From: Mycolicibacterium gadium
GTDB taxonomy: Bacteria > Actinomycetota > Actinomycetes > Mycobacteriales > Mycobacteriaceae
Direction: 5' to 3'
Assembly (NCBI RefSeq): GCF_010728925.1
Contig: NZ_AP022608.1
Location: forward strand, 2,728,001 to 2,792,000
Length of the DNA stretch: 64,000 nt
Shown here: positions 35,938 to 46,640 of the stretch, in pieces
Position numbering within the stretch: position 1 is the stretch's first letter
How the letters are laid out: each line of letters opens with the position of its first letter
Program-made: the position numbers and the translations under genes
Notes under the pieces: model-generated
Databases searched by the model: none
The model's input: only the letters and a program-made list of their open reading frames with translations
Told to the model about the DNA's origin: nothing

Positions 35938-36960
35938 GTGACCGCGATTCAGACCCGCGCGTCGGTCGACCATTTTCGGCTCGGTCTGCTGTTCGCCGTC
36001 GGCTCCGCACTCGCATTCGGGTCATCCGGACCTTTCGCCAAGGCGCTGATGGAAGCCGGCTGGAGCCCGACGGCAGCTGTCGTCGCCCGCCTCGCAGGCG
36101 GCGCCCTGGTGATGGCTGCCTTCGCGACGTTCGCGCGCCCCGGCTGGGTACGTGAAGCGCTTGGCCACGCAAGGACCGTCGTGCTCTACGGCGCGATCCC
36201 GATCGCGGGCGCGCAGCTGTTCTACTACAACGCGGTAGCGCACCTGTCCGTCGGCGTCGCGTTGCTGTTGGAATACACCGCGCCGATCCTCGTCGTCGCC
36301 TGGGTCTGGATGACCACGCGTCGCAGGCCGACCAACCTCACGCTTGTCGGCGTCGCCTTGGCGGTGGCAGGAATCATGTTGGTGCTCGGGATTCTTGATA
36401 CCGGCGGCTTCAGCGGTGCTCATATCAACCTGATCGGCGTCGGCTGGGGGCTGGCCGCCGCGGTGTGCGCCGCGTGCTACTTCGTGATGTCGGCCAACGC
36501 GAGCAACGGTTCCGCGGACAGCGACGGCGTCAACCCCATCACGCTGGCCGCAGCCGGTCTGGTGGTCGGTGCCGCCACGGTCACGCTGCTGGGCGTCGTC
36601 GGCATCATGCCGCTGGCGTTCACGAGCAACGACACCGTCATCGCCGGATGGACCACCTCATGGGTGGTGCCCGTCGTCGCGCTGGGCGTCGTGGCCACCG
36701 CGGTCGCGTACACGCTCGGCATCGTGGGCATCTCGATGCTGAGGCCGCGGTTCGCCTCACTGGTCGGGCTGTCCGAGGTGATGTTCGCCGTCCTGGCCGC
36801 CTGGATTCTTCTCGGTGAAGCGATGACGACGATGCAGGCCGTCGGCGGAGCCATCGTCCTGATGGGCCTGGCGCTCGCCCGTCAGGGTGACCGCAGCGAG
36901 GAGTCGGGCGACGTGACGCTGCCCGATGCCGTGCCGTCGACGTCTACCGCAGGCCACTGA
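35938..36960 (+). CDS. EamA/DMT-family transporter
   Basis: The 340-residue membrane protein starts at a GTG eight bases after CCGGAGG. Ten hydrophobic segments form two EamA repeats (LLFAVGSALAFGSSGPFAKALMEAGW in the first, GLAAAVCAACYFVMSAN in the second), with the typical PRFASLVGLSEVMFAVLAAWILLGE near the end. The DMT superfamily exports or imports small metabolites such as amino acids; the substrate is unknown. It is divergent from the CGNR regulator, which probably controls it. Confidence 0.9.
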   Translation: MTAIQTRASVDHFRLGLLFAVGSALAFGSSGPFAKALMEAGWSPTAAVVARLAGGALVMAAFATFARPGWVREALGHARTVVLYGAIPIAGAQLFYYNAVAHLSVGVALLLEYTAPILVVAWVWMTTRRRPTNLTLVGVALAVAGIMLVLGILDTGGFSGAHINLIGVGWGLAAAVCAACYFVMSANASNGSADSDGVNPITLAAAGLVVGAATVTLLGVVGIMPLAFTSNDTVIAGWTTSWVVPVVALGVVATAVAYTLGIVGISMLRPRFASLVGLSEVMFAVLAAWILLGEAMTTMQAVGGAIVLMGLALARQGDRSEESGDVTLPDAVPSTSTAGH

Positions 36961-37024
36961 CCTCGATAATTGACGCGAGCGTCGATCCCAAGAGTTTGGC
37001 TGCCACCGCCCTAGATATGGAAAA

Positions 37025-37783
37025 ATGGCCGTCGTGAATTTGCTCCGCATGTCGTCACGACTGGCCGCGGCCACTGCGACCGTTGTCTGCGCCGCCTCGA
37101 CGCTCGTCCTCGCACCGTCGGCGCCGGCCCAGCCCGGCCATCAGCCCGGAGTACCCGGACCAGGACCGGCACCAGGACCGATCGCGGCCAACGCCCCCGG
37201 TCCCGTCGCCAGTCAATCGTCGGCATGCCCCGACATCGAGGTCATCTTCGCGCGCGGAACCGACGACACACCGGGTCTCGGAACGCCCGGCTCGGCATTC
37301 GTCAGTGCGCTCCGCCCGCTCGTGGGCGGGCAGACCGTCAGCTCTTACGCGGTCAACTATCCGGCGTCGTACGACTTCCTGGCCGCAGCCGACGGCGCCC
37401 GTGACGCCGAGAGCCGCATCGCCATGATGTCGCAGCAGTGCCCATCGACGAAGCTGGTGCTCGGCGGATACTCGCAGGGCGCCGCCGTGATGGACATGCT
37501 GGCCGGTGTCCCGCCGCTGGGCAACAAGATCGGCGACATCGGTTCGGCGGCCCCGCTGCCCGCAAGCCTGCAATCCAACATCGCCGCGGTAGCCGTGTTC
37601 GGCAACCCCGCAACGAAGTTCAGCAATCCGCTCACCAGTTCTGTTTTCGGCGGTAGGGCCATCGACCTCTGCAAGGACGGCGACCCCATCTGCTCGGGCG
37701 GCAGGAACCCGTTTGCACACAACGATTACGTGTCTGCCGGCCTGGTTCAGCAGGCCGCGAACTTCGTCGCCGGCCGGGTGTGA
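37025..37783 (+). CDS. secreted cutinase family serine esterase (first of three)
   Basis: The 252-residue protein has a signal peptide (RLAAATATVVCAASTLVLAPSAPA) then a Pro/Gly linker. The cutinase core shows CPDIEVIFARGTDDTPGLG (disulfide Cys and oxyanion Thr), the nucleophile LGGYSQGAAV (Ser), and DLCKDGDPICSGG with AHNDYVSAG supplying Asp and His. Mycobacterial cutinase-like proteins hydrolyse lipid esters at or outside the cell wall. It corresponds by position to the cut3/cut4 site downstream of ESX-4 in M. tuberculosis. Confidence 0.92.
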   Translation: MAVVNLLRMSSRLAAATATVVCAASTLVLAPSAPAQPGHQPGVPGPGPAPGPIAANAPGPVASQSSACPDIEVIFARGTDDTPGLGTPGSAFVSALRPLVGGQTVSSYAVNYPASYDFLAAADGARDAESRIAMMSQQCPSTKLVLGGYSQGAAVMDMLAGVPPLGNKIGDIGSAAPLPASLQSNIAAVAVFGNPATKFSNPLTSSVFGGRAIDLCKDGDPICSGGRNPFAHNDYVSAGLVQQAANFVAGRV

Positions 37784-37811
37784 CCGCAACAGCCGCTACC
37801 CTGTTGATCTT

Positions 37812-37897
37812 GTGACCTTCGATCGACTCCGCAGCGCAATCATCGGCACAGCAGCCGCCATTCCGACCGCCTCCGTCGTGCGCTCATCGCACCTGCC
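37812..37897 (+). other. signal-peptide coding stretch out of frame with the second cutinase
   Basis: A GTG at 37812 reads VTFDRLRSAIIGTAAAIPTASVV, a good signal-peptide start. The frame then leaves the cutinase. If one G were added after GTCGTG (near 37880), it would read on as ALIAPALSPIPIGGAG into the cutinase at 37898. This is an apparent one-base deletion next to a G, either a true frameshift or a sequence error. Confidence 0.6.
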
Positions 37898-38491
37898 TTG
37901 TCCCCCATACCGATTGGCGGCGCCGGGACCGCATCGGCCCAAGGTTGCCACGACATCGAGGTCGTGTTCGCGCGGGGCACGAACGAGGACGCCGGGCTCG
38001 GCGTGGTCGGCGGCACCTTCGTCGACCAATTGCGAGGCAAGGTCGGCGGCAGGTCCGTCGGCGCGTACGCGGTCAACTACCCCGCGACCTTCGACTTCCT
38101 CAAGGCGGCCGCCGGAGCCAACGACGCGAGCGCCCACATCCAGAACCTAATCAACACCTGCCCCAACTCGCGACTGGTGCTTGGCGGATATTCCCAAGGC
38201 GCCGCGGTCATCGACGTCATCAGTGCCGTCCCCGTGCCGGGCGTCGGATTCGACAACCCACTTCCGCCCAACGTTCCCGAGCACGTCGCAGCGATCGCCG
38301 TGTTCGGCAACCCGTCCGCCAAACTCGGTCTGCCGCTGACCGCCAGTCCGGTCTGGGGTGCCCGGTCGATCGATCTGTGTAATCCGGGTGATCCGATCTG
38401 CCAGACCAACGGTGAGGACGTCGCAGCGCACCGCGCCTACGCGGGCGGACCGACCAATCAGGCGGCCGACTTCGTCGCGGGGCGCCTCTGA
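37898..38491 (+). CDS. cutinase family serine esterase (second of three), 5' end frameshifted
   Basis: The open frame from a TTG at 37898 gives 197 residues. GCHDIEVVFARGTNEDAGLG, LGGYSQGAAVIDV (catalytic Ser) and DLCNPGDPICQTNGEDVAAHRAY (Asp, His) are intact, so the enzyme core is complete. Only the tail end of the signal peptide is in this frame; the hydrophobic start lies upstream in another frame. As written, the product would not be exported. If the frameshift is an error, the gene runs 37812-38491. It follows the first cutinase closely and is probably a tandem duplicate. Confidence 0.85.
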   Translation: MSPIPIGGAGTASAQGCHDIEVVFARGTNEDAGLGVVGGTFVDQLRGKVGGRSVGAYAVNYPATFDFLKAAAGANDASAHIQNLINTCPNSRLVLGGYSQGAAVIDVISAVPVPGVGFDNPLPPNVPEHVAAIAVFGNPSAKLGLPLTASPVWGARSIDLCNPGDPICQTNGEDVAAHRAYAGGPTNQAADFVAGRL

Positions 38492-38546
38492 ACTGGGCTT
38501 ACGCGCTTATCGACGAGTGCGTTGATTAGTTTCTACTAGGATTCGT

Positions 38547-39218
38547 GTGGTGATTCGCCGCCACCTCGTCATCGGTCTCGTCGCCGCACTCATCTCCGGC
38601 GCCCTGCTCATCGCACCCCAGACCGTCGCGTCGCTGACACCGTCGGCGAATGCTCAATCGTGCCCGCCGGTCGAGGTGATCTTCGCCCGCGGACGACTGG
38701 AGTCGGCGGGGGTCGGCAGGCTCGGCAACGCGTTCGTCAGTGCGTTGCGCTCCAAGTCGAACAAGAACATCGGCGTCTATGCGGTGCAGTATCCCGCGGA
38801 CAACGAGCTCGATGTGGGCGCCAACGATATGAGCGGCCACATCCAGTACATGATGAACACCTGTCCCGATACCCGGTTGGTGCTCGGCGGGTATTCGCTC
38901 GGCGCCGCGGTCACCGACGTGGTGCTCGCGCTGCCGTTCAACTTCTTCGGTTTCGATTCCCCGCTACCTCCCGGTGCGGACAGGCACATCGCCGCAGTCG
39001 CGTTGTTCGGCAACGGAATCACCTGGGCCGGTCCGATCGGCAATTTCAACCCGGTCTATCGCGACCGGACCATCGACCTGTGCCACGGCGCCGACCCGGT
39101 CTGCAACCCGGCCGATCCGAACACGTGGGAAGACAACTGGCCCGCCCACCTCGCCGCCGCGTATATCGACGCGGGCATGGCCAATCAGGCGGCCGACTTC
39201 GTCGCGAGTCGTATCTAG
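38547..39218 (+). CDS. secreted cutinase family protein (third of three), variant oxyanion loop
   Basis: The 223-residue protein begins [18 protein letters not shown] from a GTG (an adjacent GTG is also possible), a signal peptide ending near ANAQS. The core has [19 protein letters not shown], in which Arg replaces the Thr/Ser of the usual ARG[T/S] oxyanion loop. The nucleophile reads [10 protein letters not shown] (GYSLG rather than GYSQG). Asp and His are present ([21 protein letters not shown]). It overlaps the convergent truA by four bases. Catalytic efficiency or substrate may differ from the two upstream paralogues. Confidence 0.88.
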   Translation: MVIRRHLVIGLVAALISGALLIAPQTVASLTPSANAQSCPPVEVIFARGRLESAGVGRLGNAFVSALRSKSNKNIGVYAVQYPADNELDVGANDMSGHIQYMMNTCPDTRLVLGGYSLGAAVTDVVLALPFNFFGFDSPLPPGADRHIAAVALFGNGITWAGPIGNFNPVYRDRTIDLCHGADPVCNPADPNTWEDNWPAHLAAAYIDAGMANQAADFVASRI

Positions 39219-40084
39219 TCGATCACCCGAAGCTCGCGGGTGACCTTCGTCCGGGCCTCGAGCTCGTCGTCGGGCGGGTAGTCGACGCCCTCGAGCGTCA
39301 GACCCTGCGGCGGCGCCGCCGCGAAATCACTGGACCGGCTCGTGGACTCCAATAGCGCCGCGCACCAGGCGGGTTCGCGGCGATGTTCACCGACGGCCAA
39401 CAACGCGCCGACCACCGATCGCACCATCGCCCAGCAGAACGCATCCGCGGTGACGTGCGCGGTGACCCGGTCACCCTCGCGTGTCCAATCCAGCCGCTGC
39501 AGATCACGGATCGTCGTCGCGCCCTCGCGGTGACGGCAAAACGCGGCAAAGTCGTGCAGCCCAACCAGATCCCGCGATGCCGCCACCATGGCGTCGACAT
39601 CCAGCGGCCTGGGCCACGGCGTGACGTAGCGGGCCTGCTGCGGTTCGACACCGTACGGCGCCGTCGACAAGCGATACGCATAGTGCCTGCGCAGCGCGGA
39701 GAACCGCGCGTCGAAACCCGGTGCCGCGCGGTCGATGTCGAGCACACGCACATCGGCAGGGAGGAACCGTGCGAGCCGCTGCACCAGGGGCAGGAACTCG
39801 CGTTGACCGGGGCGGGTGGCCCGGGGATATGCGTTTGGTAGCGCGTCGGCCGGTACATCGACATGGGCGACCTGACCGGCGGCATGGACACCGGTGTCGG
39901 TGCGTCCGGCCGCTCGCAACTGCACCCGGGTGCGAAACACCGTCGAAAGAGCGTCGTCCAGCACGCCCGCGACCGTACGTTGGCCGGTCTGCGTGGCCCA
40001 GCCCGCGAACTCCGTTCCGTCGTAGGCGATGTCGAGACGAAGACGAACAAGCCCGCCACCGTCGTCGATGGCGGGCTTGTTCAT
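39215..40084 (-). CDS. truA: tRNA pseudouridine(38-40) synthase
   Basis: The 289-residue protein begins [32 protein letters not shown]. The catalytic Asp is in [18 protein letters not shown], and [22 protein letters not shown] and [21 protein letters not shown] are conserved TruA blocks. It isomerises uridines in the anticodon arm of tRNAs. It is the last gene of the infA-rpoA-rplQ cluster, seven bases beyond rplQ. Confidence 0.96.
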   Translation of the reverse strand: MNKPAIDDGGGLVRLRLDIAYDGTEFAGWATQTGQRTVAGVLDDALSTVFRTRVQLRAAGRTDTGVHAAGQVAHVDVPADALPNAYPRATRPGQREFLPLVQRLARFLPADVRVLDIDRAAPGFDARFSALRRHYAYRLSTAPYGVEPQQARYVTPWPRPLDVDAMVAASRDLVGLHDFAAFCRHREGATTIRDLQRLDWTREGDRVTAHVTADAFCWAMVRSVVGALLAVGEHRREPAWCAALLESTSRSSDFAAAPPQGLTLEGVDYPPDDELEARTKVTRELRVID

Positions 40085-40091
40085 AGCGTCA

Positions 40092-40703
40092 CTACTTGGC
40101 GTCGTCGGCCTTTTCGTCGTCGGCCTTCTCCTCGGCCTCAGCCTCGGCGACCTCTTCGGCGGCTTCGGCTTCCTGACCCTCTTCGATGGCGGCGTCCTCA
40201 GCCTTGACCTCTTCGACGGTCTCCTCCGGCCCGACCGCAGCCTCCGGCTCGACCGCGGCCTGCGGCGCGGCGGCAGCCGCCACCGGCTGTGCGGCCTTCT
40301 TCGAGGCGGCCGACCGGCGAGCGCGGTTGGCCTCGTCGGTCACGGTCTTCTCCCGCACCAGCTCGATGACGGCCATCGGGGCGTTGTCGCCCTTTCGCGC
40401 CTCCACCTTGATGATGCGGGTGTAGCCGCCGTTGCGGTCGGAGTAGAACGGACCGATCTCGGCGAACAGCGTGTGCACGACGTCCTTGTCGCGGATCTTC
40501 TTCATCACCTCACGCCGGTTGTGCAGCGTGCCCTTCTTGGCGTGGGTGATGAGCTTCTCCGCGTAGGGCCGCAATGCCCGCGCCTTGGGCTCGGTGGTCT
40601 TGATCCGGCCGTGCTCGAAGAGCGAGGTGGCCAGGTTGGCCAGCAGCGCCTTCTGGTGTGAGGACGACCCGCCGAGGCGAGGACCCTTGGTGGGCTTGGG
40701 CAT
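40092..40703 (-). CDS. rplQ: 50S ribosomal protein L17
   Basis: The 203-residue protein begins [34 protein letters not shown]. The L17 core ends near residue 120 ([12 protein letters not shown]) and an actinobacterial Ala/Glu-rich acidic tail follows. That tail is longer than the bare 120-residue L17 of enteric bacteria. It lies between rpoA and truA. Confidence 0.97.
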   Translation of the reverse strand: MPKPTKGPRLGGSSSHQKALLANLATSLFEHGRIKTTEPKARALRPYAEKLITHAKKGTLHNRREVMKKIRDKDVVHTLFAEIGPFYSDRNGGYTRIIKVEARKGDNAPMAVIELVREKTVTDEANRARRSAASKKAAQPVAAAAAPQAAVEPEAAVGPEETVEEVKAEDAAIEEGQEAEAAEEVAEAEAEEKADDEKADDAK

Positions 40704-40762
40704 TGCGACTTCTCCTAAATGGGGCCGGCCCCCGTATCAGGTAGGACCGGGACGGTTACTAC

Positions 40763-42507
<1,745 letters not shown>

Positions 42508-42521
42508 ATCTCCAGTTCCTC

Positions 42522-42941
42522 CTAGACCCTGCGCCGCTTCGGCGGACGGCACCCGTTGTGCGGCTGGGGCGTGACGTCGGCGATGGCGCCGACCTCGAGG
42601 CCGGCGGCCTGCAACGAGCGGATGGCGGTCTCGCGGCCCGAGCCCGGGCCCTTCACGAAGACGTCGACCTTCTTGACGCCGTGCTCCTGCGCCTTGCGGG
42701 CCGCGTTCTCGGCGGCCAGCTGTGCGGCGAACGGGGTCGACTTACGCGAACCCTTGAAGCCGACGTGTCCCGAGGACGCCCACGCGATGACGTTGCCCTG
42801 CGGGTCGGTGATCGACACGATCGTGTTGTTGAACGTGCTCTTGATGTGCGCGGCGCCGTGCGGAATGTTCTTCTTTTCCCTGCGGCGGGTCTTCTGACCC
42901 TTCTTGGGAGCTCCGCCTGCTGCCTTCTTTGCGGGTGGCAT
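42522..42941 (-). CDS. rpsK: 30S ribosomal protein S11
   Basis: The 139-residue protein begins [21 protein letters not shown]. It contains [39 protein letters not shown] and ends [18 protein letters not shown], the standard S11 pattern. Its ATG overlaps the rpsM stop by one base (TAATG). Confidence 0.97.
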   Translation of the reverse strand: MPPAKKAAGGAPKKGQKTRRREKKNIPHGAAHIKSTFNNTIVSITDPQGNVIAWASSGHVGFKGSRKSTPFAAQLAAENAARKAQEHGVKKVDVFVKGPGSGRETAIRSLQAAGLEVGAIADVTPQPHNGCRPPKRRRV

Positions 42942-43315
42942 TACTTGGCCTTCTTCTTACCGGCGATGGTGCGCTTCGGGCCCTTGCGGGTGCGCGCATT
43001 GGTCTTGGTCCGCTGGCCACGCACCGGCAGGCCGCGGCGGTGCCGCAGGCCCTGGTAGCAGCCGATCTCGATCTTGCGGCGAATGTCAGACTGCACCTCG
43101 CGGCGCAGGTCGCCCTCCACCTTGAGGTTGCCCTCGATGTAGTCGCGCAGTTGCGTGACCTGATCGTCGGTCAGGTCCTTGGTGCGCAGGTCCCGGTCGA
43201 TGCCGGTAGCTTCCAGGATCTCCTGGGAGCGGGTACGGCCGACGCCGTAGATGTAGGTCAGCGCGATCTCCATGCGCTTATCGCGCGGGAGGTCGACGCC
43301 CACTAGACGTGCCAC
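42941..43315 (-). CDS. rpsM: 30S ribosomal protein S13
   Basis: The 124-residue protein begins [26 protein letters not shown]. It has the helix-two-turn-helix and basic tail [26 protein letters not shown] of S13, contacting 16S rRNA and the P-site tRNA. Confidence 0.98.
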   Translation of the reverse strand: MARLVGVDLPRDKRMEIALTYIYGVGRTRSQEILEATGIDRDLRTKDLTDDQVTQLRDYIEGNLKVEGDLRREVQSDIRRKIEIGCYQGLRHRRGLPVRGQRTKTNARTRKGPKRTIAGKKKAK

Positions 43316-43495
43316 AGTGGTGTGTTCCTTCTCGTTGCGGAGGTCTGTTCCCAGTCCGTTCCCGACGGTGTCGGGGTCCGGCCTCCGTGCCGGACGCAGA
43401 TGAGCGGCGTACCCGCTCAGTGGTGCTGGGATTTCGTCATTCAGTTGTAGGCATGCGGAAGACTCAGCTGTGTCGTCTGGTCTTCGCGCAAGCGC

Positions 43496-43609
43496 TCATC
43501 CTTGGCGCTGCTTGTGGCGAGGATCGGAGCAGATCACCATGACCCGCCCATGCCGACGGATCACCCTGCACTTATCACAAATGGGCTTGACGCTCGGGTT
43601 CACCTTCAC
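43496..43609 (-). CDS. rpmJ: 50S ribosomal protein L36
   Basis: A 37-residue protein, too short to stand out, is read from a GTG at 43609: [19 protein letters not shown], then [18 protein letters not shown] and a TGA stop. Four zinc ligands, Cys11, Cys14, Cys27 and His32, are present, so this is the zinc-binding L36 form. It sits 29 bases after infA, in the expected infA-rpmJ-rpsM order. The 180-base gap to rpsM may hold an internal leader. Confidence 0.95.
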
Positions 43610-43638
43610 GGCTGTGTCTGATCCTTCTGTGCTTCTGG

Positions 43639-43860
43639 TTACTTGTACCGGTAAACGATGCGGCCCCGAGTGAGGTCGTATGGAGACAGCTCCACCACGA
43701 CACGGTCCTCGGGCAGAATGCGGATGTAGTGCTGCCGCATCTTGCCGCTGATATGAGCGAGAACCTTGTGACCGTTCTCCAGCTCAATGCGAAACATCGC
43801 ATTGGGCAGGGGCTCGACCACGCGACCCTCGACCTCTATGGCGCCGTCTTTCTTGGCCAT
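43639..43860 (-). CDS. infA: translation initiation factor IF-1
   Basis: The 73-residue protein begins [22 protein letters not shown] and ends [12 protein letters not shown], the complete S1-like OB fold of IF-1. The ATG at 43860 is preceded by AAAAGG. It binds the ribosomal A site during initiation. It is the first gene of the cluster leading to truA; the 248 bases upstream must contain the promoter, but I see no clear consensus. Confidence 0.98.
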   Translation of the reverse strand: MAKKDGAIEVEGRVVEPLPNAMFRIELENGHKVLAHISGKMRQHYIRILPEDRVVVELSPYDLTRGRIVYRYK

Positions 43861-44108
43861 AATCCTTTTCAGCGATCCTCTGGTTATTCGTACGTTTCGT
43901 ATCGACGCTTGCGCCTGTTCCGGCGCAGCATCAGCCCCGACTTCCATTAACGTGAACCGAGACCTACTAGTTCCGGAGAACTTCCGAACAGGGCACGCCG
44001 AGAGTCGGCGCGGTAGCCGCACCGTCGATCCATGTTACCTGCTCGGGCGTCGTCCCCAAAATCGTCGAACCCGCAGCTCAGCGAAGGCTCGACAGGCCCG
44101 GGAGGAAC

Positions 44109-44417
44109 ATGGCCGCGCTGTTCATCGTGGTACTGATCGTTGGAATCGTCGAAACGGCCGCGATGCTGGTGATATCCGCACTGTTCCGGCAGGGCGGCCG
44201 GGGCGAAATGGGGTTTCGGCTGATCGCCCAGGCCGCCGGCTTCGCCGCCGCCGGAGTCGCCGGGCTTTTCATGACCTGGACGAACACCGGAGCAGCGGGC
44301 TTCAGCATCGTCGTTCTCGTCGTCTGGGGTCTGCTACTGGCTTTCATCTACAAGATCGCCATCCCCTACACCCATCGGCGCTGGCCCCTGGCGTCGAAGT
44401 CTCACAACGGGGAGTGA
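44109..44417 (+). CDS. small membrane protein, three predicted helices
   Basis: The 102-residue protein has helices MAALFIVVLIVGIVETAAMLVISALF, LIAQAAGFAAAGVAGLFMTW and FSIVVLVVWGLLLAFIYKIA. The basic tail is cytosolic-looking. I do not recognise a named family. It is divergent from infA and overlaps the convergent fdxA by 16 bases. Confidence 0.8.
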   Translation: MAALFIVVLIVGIVETAAMLVISALFRQGGRGEMGFRLIAQAAGFAAAGVAGLFMTWTNTGAAGFSIVVLVVWGLLLAFIYKIAIPYTHRRWPLASKSHNGE

Positions 44418-44767
44418 CCGGCCGTCGGCGGTTTCGCCGGCATGGCCGCCACCAACGGAGTGTCGACGCCGACGCGTCCCAGCTGCAGCGCTCCCCCGGG
44501 CACGCCGAGCGGACGGTCCCGCCCGGGCAGGACCGTGGTGAAGAACGCGGCGTTGTCGGCCAGGTGCACCACCTCGTCCTCGGACAGGTCCGTCTCGTAC
44601 TCGATCGCTTCGACCCGACAGATCAACTTGCATGCACCGCAGTCGACGCATTCGTCGGGGTTGATGTAGAGCGAGCGCGCGCCCTCATAGATGCAGTCCA
44701 CCGGGCACTCCGCCATACAGGACTTGTCCATCACATCCACACACGCCGAACCAATCACGTAGGTCAC
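44402..44767 (-). CDS. fdxA: ferredoxin FdxA-like (3Fe-4S/4Fe-4S type)
   Basis: The 121-residue protein begins MTYVIGSACVDVMDKSCMAECPVDCIY from a GTG at 44767, closely matching mycobacterial FdxA. Cluster ligands are in CVDVMDKSCMAECPVDC and CVDCGACKLICRVEAI. A C-terminal extension ends GVDTPLVAA. It carries electrons at low potential. FdxA of M. tuberculosis (Rv2007c) is a DosR-regulon member, and two DosR-like boxes precede this copy. It is divergent from the response-regulator gene. Confidence 0.88.
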   Translation of the reverse strand: MTYVIGSACVDVMDKSCMAECPVDCIYEGARSLYINPDECVDCGACKLICRVEAIEYETDLSEDEVVHLADNAAFFTTVLPGRDRPLGVPGGALQLGRVGVDTPLVAAMPAKPPTAGHSPL

Positions 44768-44804
44768 GACGAAAACGCTAGGCACCGACGTCGGTCGTTC
44801 GCGC

Positions 44805-44840
44805 TGGGCAAAGGTCCCTTCTGCAGGTGACGTTGGTCCC
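44805..44840. promoter_or_regulatory. two DosR/DevR-like boxes
   Basis: On the minus strand, GGGACCTTTGCCCA (44818 to 44805) matches the DosR core GGGACTWWAGTCCC at 10 of 14 positions. GGGACCAACGTCAC (44840 to 44827) matches at 11 of 14. They have the same orientation and start 22 bp apart, the usual tandem spacing for DevR. They lie 38-73 bases upstream of fdxA and 63-98 bases upstream of the response-regulator gene. Confidence 0.5.
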
Positions 44841-44902
44841 GTCTGCGCTCGGCCCGACGTTGAACTGAAATCGTTTGGACGACGGGCGCATACTTATAAC
44901 TG

Positions 44903-45493
44903 ATGAGCGCACCCGCCGAGCAGGCTCGTAAACCCGTCATTCTCACCGTCGACGACGACCCGGCAGTGTCGCGCGCCGTGGCCCGCGATCTGCGTCGCCA
45001 TTACGGTGAGCGCTACCGCATCGTTCGCGCCGAATCCGGTGCCGACGCCATCGACACCCTCAAGGAACTCAAGCTGCGCGGCGACGCCGTCGCGGTCTTC
45101 GTCGCCGACTATCGGATGCCGCAGATGAGCGGCATCGAGTTCCTCGAGAAGGCGATGGACTTCTTCCCGCTGGCACGGCGGGTGTTGTTGACGGCATACG
45201 CCGACACCCACGCCGCGATCGACGCGATCAATGTCGTCGACCTCGATCACTACCTGCTCAAGCCGTGGGATCCGCCGGAGGAGAAGTTGTACCCGGTGAT
45301 CGACGGGCTGCTCGAGGAGTGGCGCTCTGTCGGCGATCGCGCCATGCCGTACACCAAGGTGATCTGGCACCGGTACAGCGACCGGTCGTGGGAGGTGCGC
45401 CAGTTCCTGGCCCGCAACGAATACTCGTTCCGCGCGGTGAACTCCGAGGAACCCAAGGGACAACAGCTGCTGGAAGCCAGCCGGTCTCGATGA
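44903..45493 (+). CDS. response-regulator receiver half of a frameshifted RR/thioredoxin-reductase-like fusion
   Basis: The 196-residue frame begins MSAPAEQARKPVILTVDDDP. The receiver domain has the acidic pair DDD, phosphoacceptor Asp69 (VADYRMP), a Thr (LLTAYAD) and Lys (HYLLKPWD). A linker follows (MPYTKVIWHRYSDRSWEVRQF), then it stops after EASRSR. Removing one C near 45482 (AGCCGG to AGCGG) would read on as EASGLDDSRLPVVITEKGE into the reductase. Intact fusions of this kind are common in actinobacteria. The split is therefore probably a frameshift, true or from sequencing. Confidence 0.85.
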   Translation: MSAPAEQARKPVILTVDDDPAVSRAVARDLRRHYGERYRIVRAESGADAIDTLKELKLRGDAVAVFVADYRMPQMSGIEFLEKAMDFFPLARRVLLTAYADTHAAIDAINVVDLDHYLLKPWDPPEEKLYPVIDGLLEEWRSVGDRAMPYTKVIWHRYSDRSWEVRQFLARNEYSFRAVNSEEPKGQQLLEASRSR

Positions 45494-45599
45494 CAGCCGA
45501 CTGCCGGTCGTCATCACCGAGAAGGGCGAAACCCTCGTTGAGCCGACGGACGTCGAACTGGCCACGCTGCTGGGCCTGTCGACGACCCCGCAACTGGAG

Positions 45600-46607
45600 A
45601 TGTACGACCTCGCGGTGATCGGCGGTGGGCCCGCCGGCCTGGCCGCCGCGGTGTACGGCGCCTCGGAGGGCCTCAAGACCGTGCTGATCGAGAAGGCCAC
45701 CACCGGCGGACAGGCGGGCCGCAGTTCGAAGATCGAGAACTACCTGGGCTTCCCGACCGGTGTGTCGGGAGCCGAACTCACCACGTCGGCACGTCGTCAG
45801 GCCGAACGCTTCGGCGCGGAGGTCATCACAACCCAGGAGGCGGGCAGGCTCGAGATCAACGGCGTGGGCGCAGCCCATTCCATTCGCCTCAACGGGGACA
45901 ACACCATCGGCGCGCGCGCCGTGATTCTCGCGACCGGCGTCGACTATCGCCAGCTCCAGATCACCGGATGCTGGGATGATCCCGACGATCCGAGCTGCAA
46001 CTACATCGGCCGCGGGGTGTTCTACGGTGCCTCGGTGTCCGACAACAGCGAGTGCGCCGGTGAGGATGTCTACATCGTCGGTGGCGCCAACTCCGCGGGC
46101 CAGGCCGCGATGTACATGTCGCAGACGGCCAAATCGGTGACGATGCTGATCCGCGGTCCTTCGCTGGAGGCCGGCATGTCGCAATACCTCGTCGACCGGA
46201 TCCTGAAAACCCCGAACATCACGGTCCGGACCTGCACCGAAGTGGTGGACACGGCGGCCGACGACGATCACCTGACCGGACTGGTCCTGCTCGACAAGCG
46301 GACCGGGGAACGGGAAGAAGTCACCTGTGACCGCATGTGCTGCTTCATCGGCGCGACGCCCCGCACCGATTGGCTCGAGGAAGCGGGAATAGCCCGCGAC
46401 GATCACGGCTTCATCCTGTCGGGACCCGATCTACGGGACAAGGTCGGCTGGACGCTGGATCGCCCGCCGCACCACCTGGAGACAAGTGTGCCCGGTGTGT
46501 TTGTTGCAGGAGATGTGCGCTCGGAGTCCGCGAAGCGGGTTGCGGCCGCTGTCGGCGAAGGGTCGATGGCGGTGATGTTGGTGCACAGGTATCTGGCGGA
46601 AGCGTGA
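45600..46607 (+). CDS. thioredoxin-reductase-like FAD/NAD(P) oxidoreductase half of the fusion
   Basis: The 335-residue frame begins MYDLAVIGGGPAGLAAAVYG and is open upstream to at least 45483. The FAD site GGGPAG, GGQAGRSSKIENYLGFP, the NADPH site IVGGANSAGQAAM and the C-terminal GVFVAGDVRSESAKRVAAAVGEG match TrxR. However, the redox CxxC is missing: the region reads GASVSDNSECAGED. It therefore cannot act as a conventional thioredoxin reductase. Likely a redox-sensing output of the receiver domain. Runs with the histidine kinase 33 bases downstream. Confidence 0.85.
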   Translation: MYDLAVIGGGPAGLAAAVYGASEGLKTVLIEKATTGGQAGRSSKIENYLGFPTGVSGAELTTSARRQAERFGAEVITTQEAGRLEINGVGAAHSIRLNGDNTIGARAVILATGVDYRQLQITGCWDDPDDPSCNYIGRGVFYGASVSDNSECAGEDVYIVGGANSAGQAAMYMSQTAKSVTMLIRGPSLEAGMSQYLVDRILKTPNITVRTCTEVVDTAADDDHLTGLVLLDKRTGEREEVTCDRMCCFIGATPRTDWLEEAGIARDDHGFILSGPDLRDKVGWTLDRPPHHLETSVPGVFVAGDVRSESAKRVAAAVGEGSMAVMLVHRYLAEA

Positions 46608-46640
46608 TAGCCGGCTGATTGCCGACCGAAAGGACAACCG

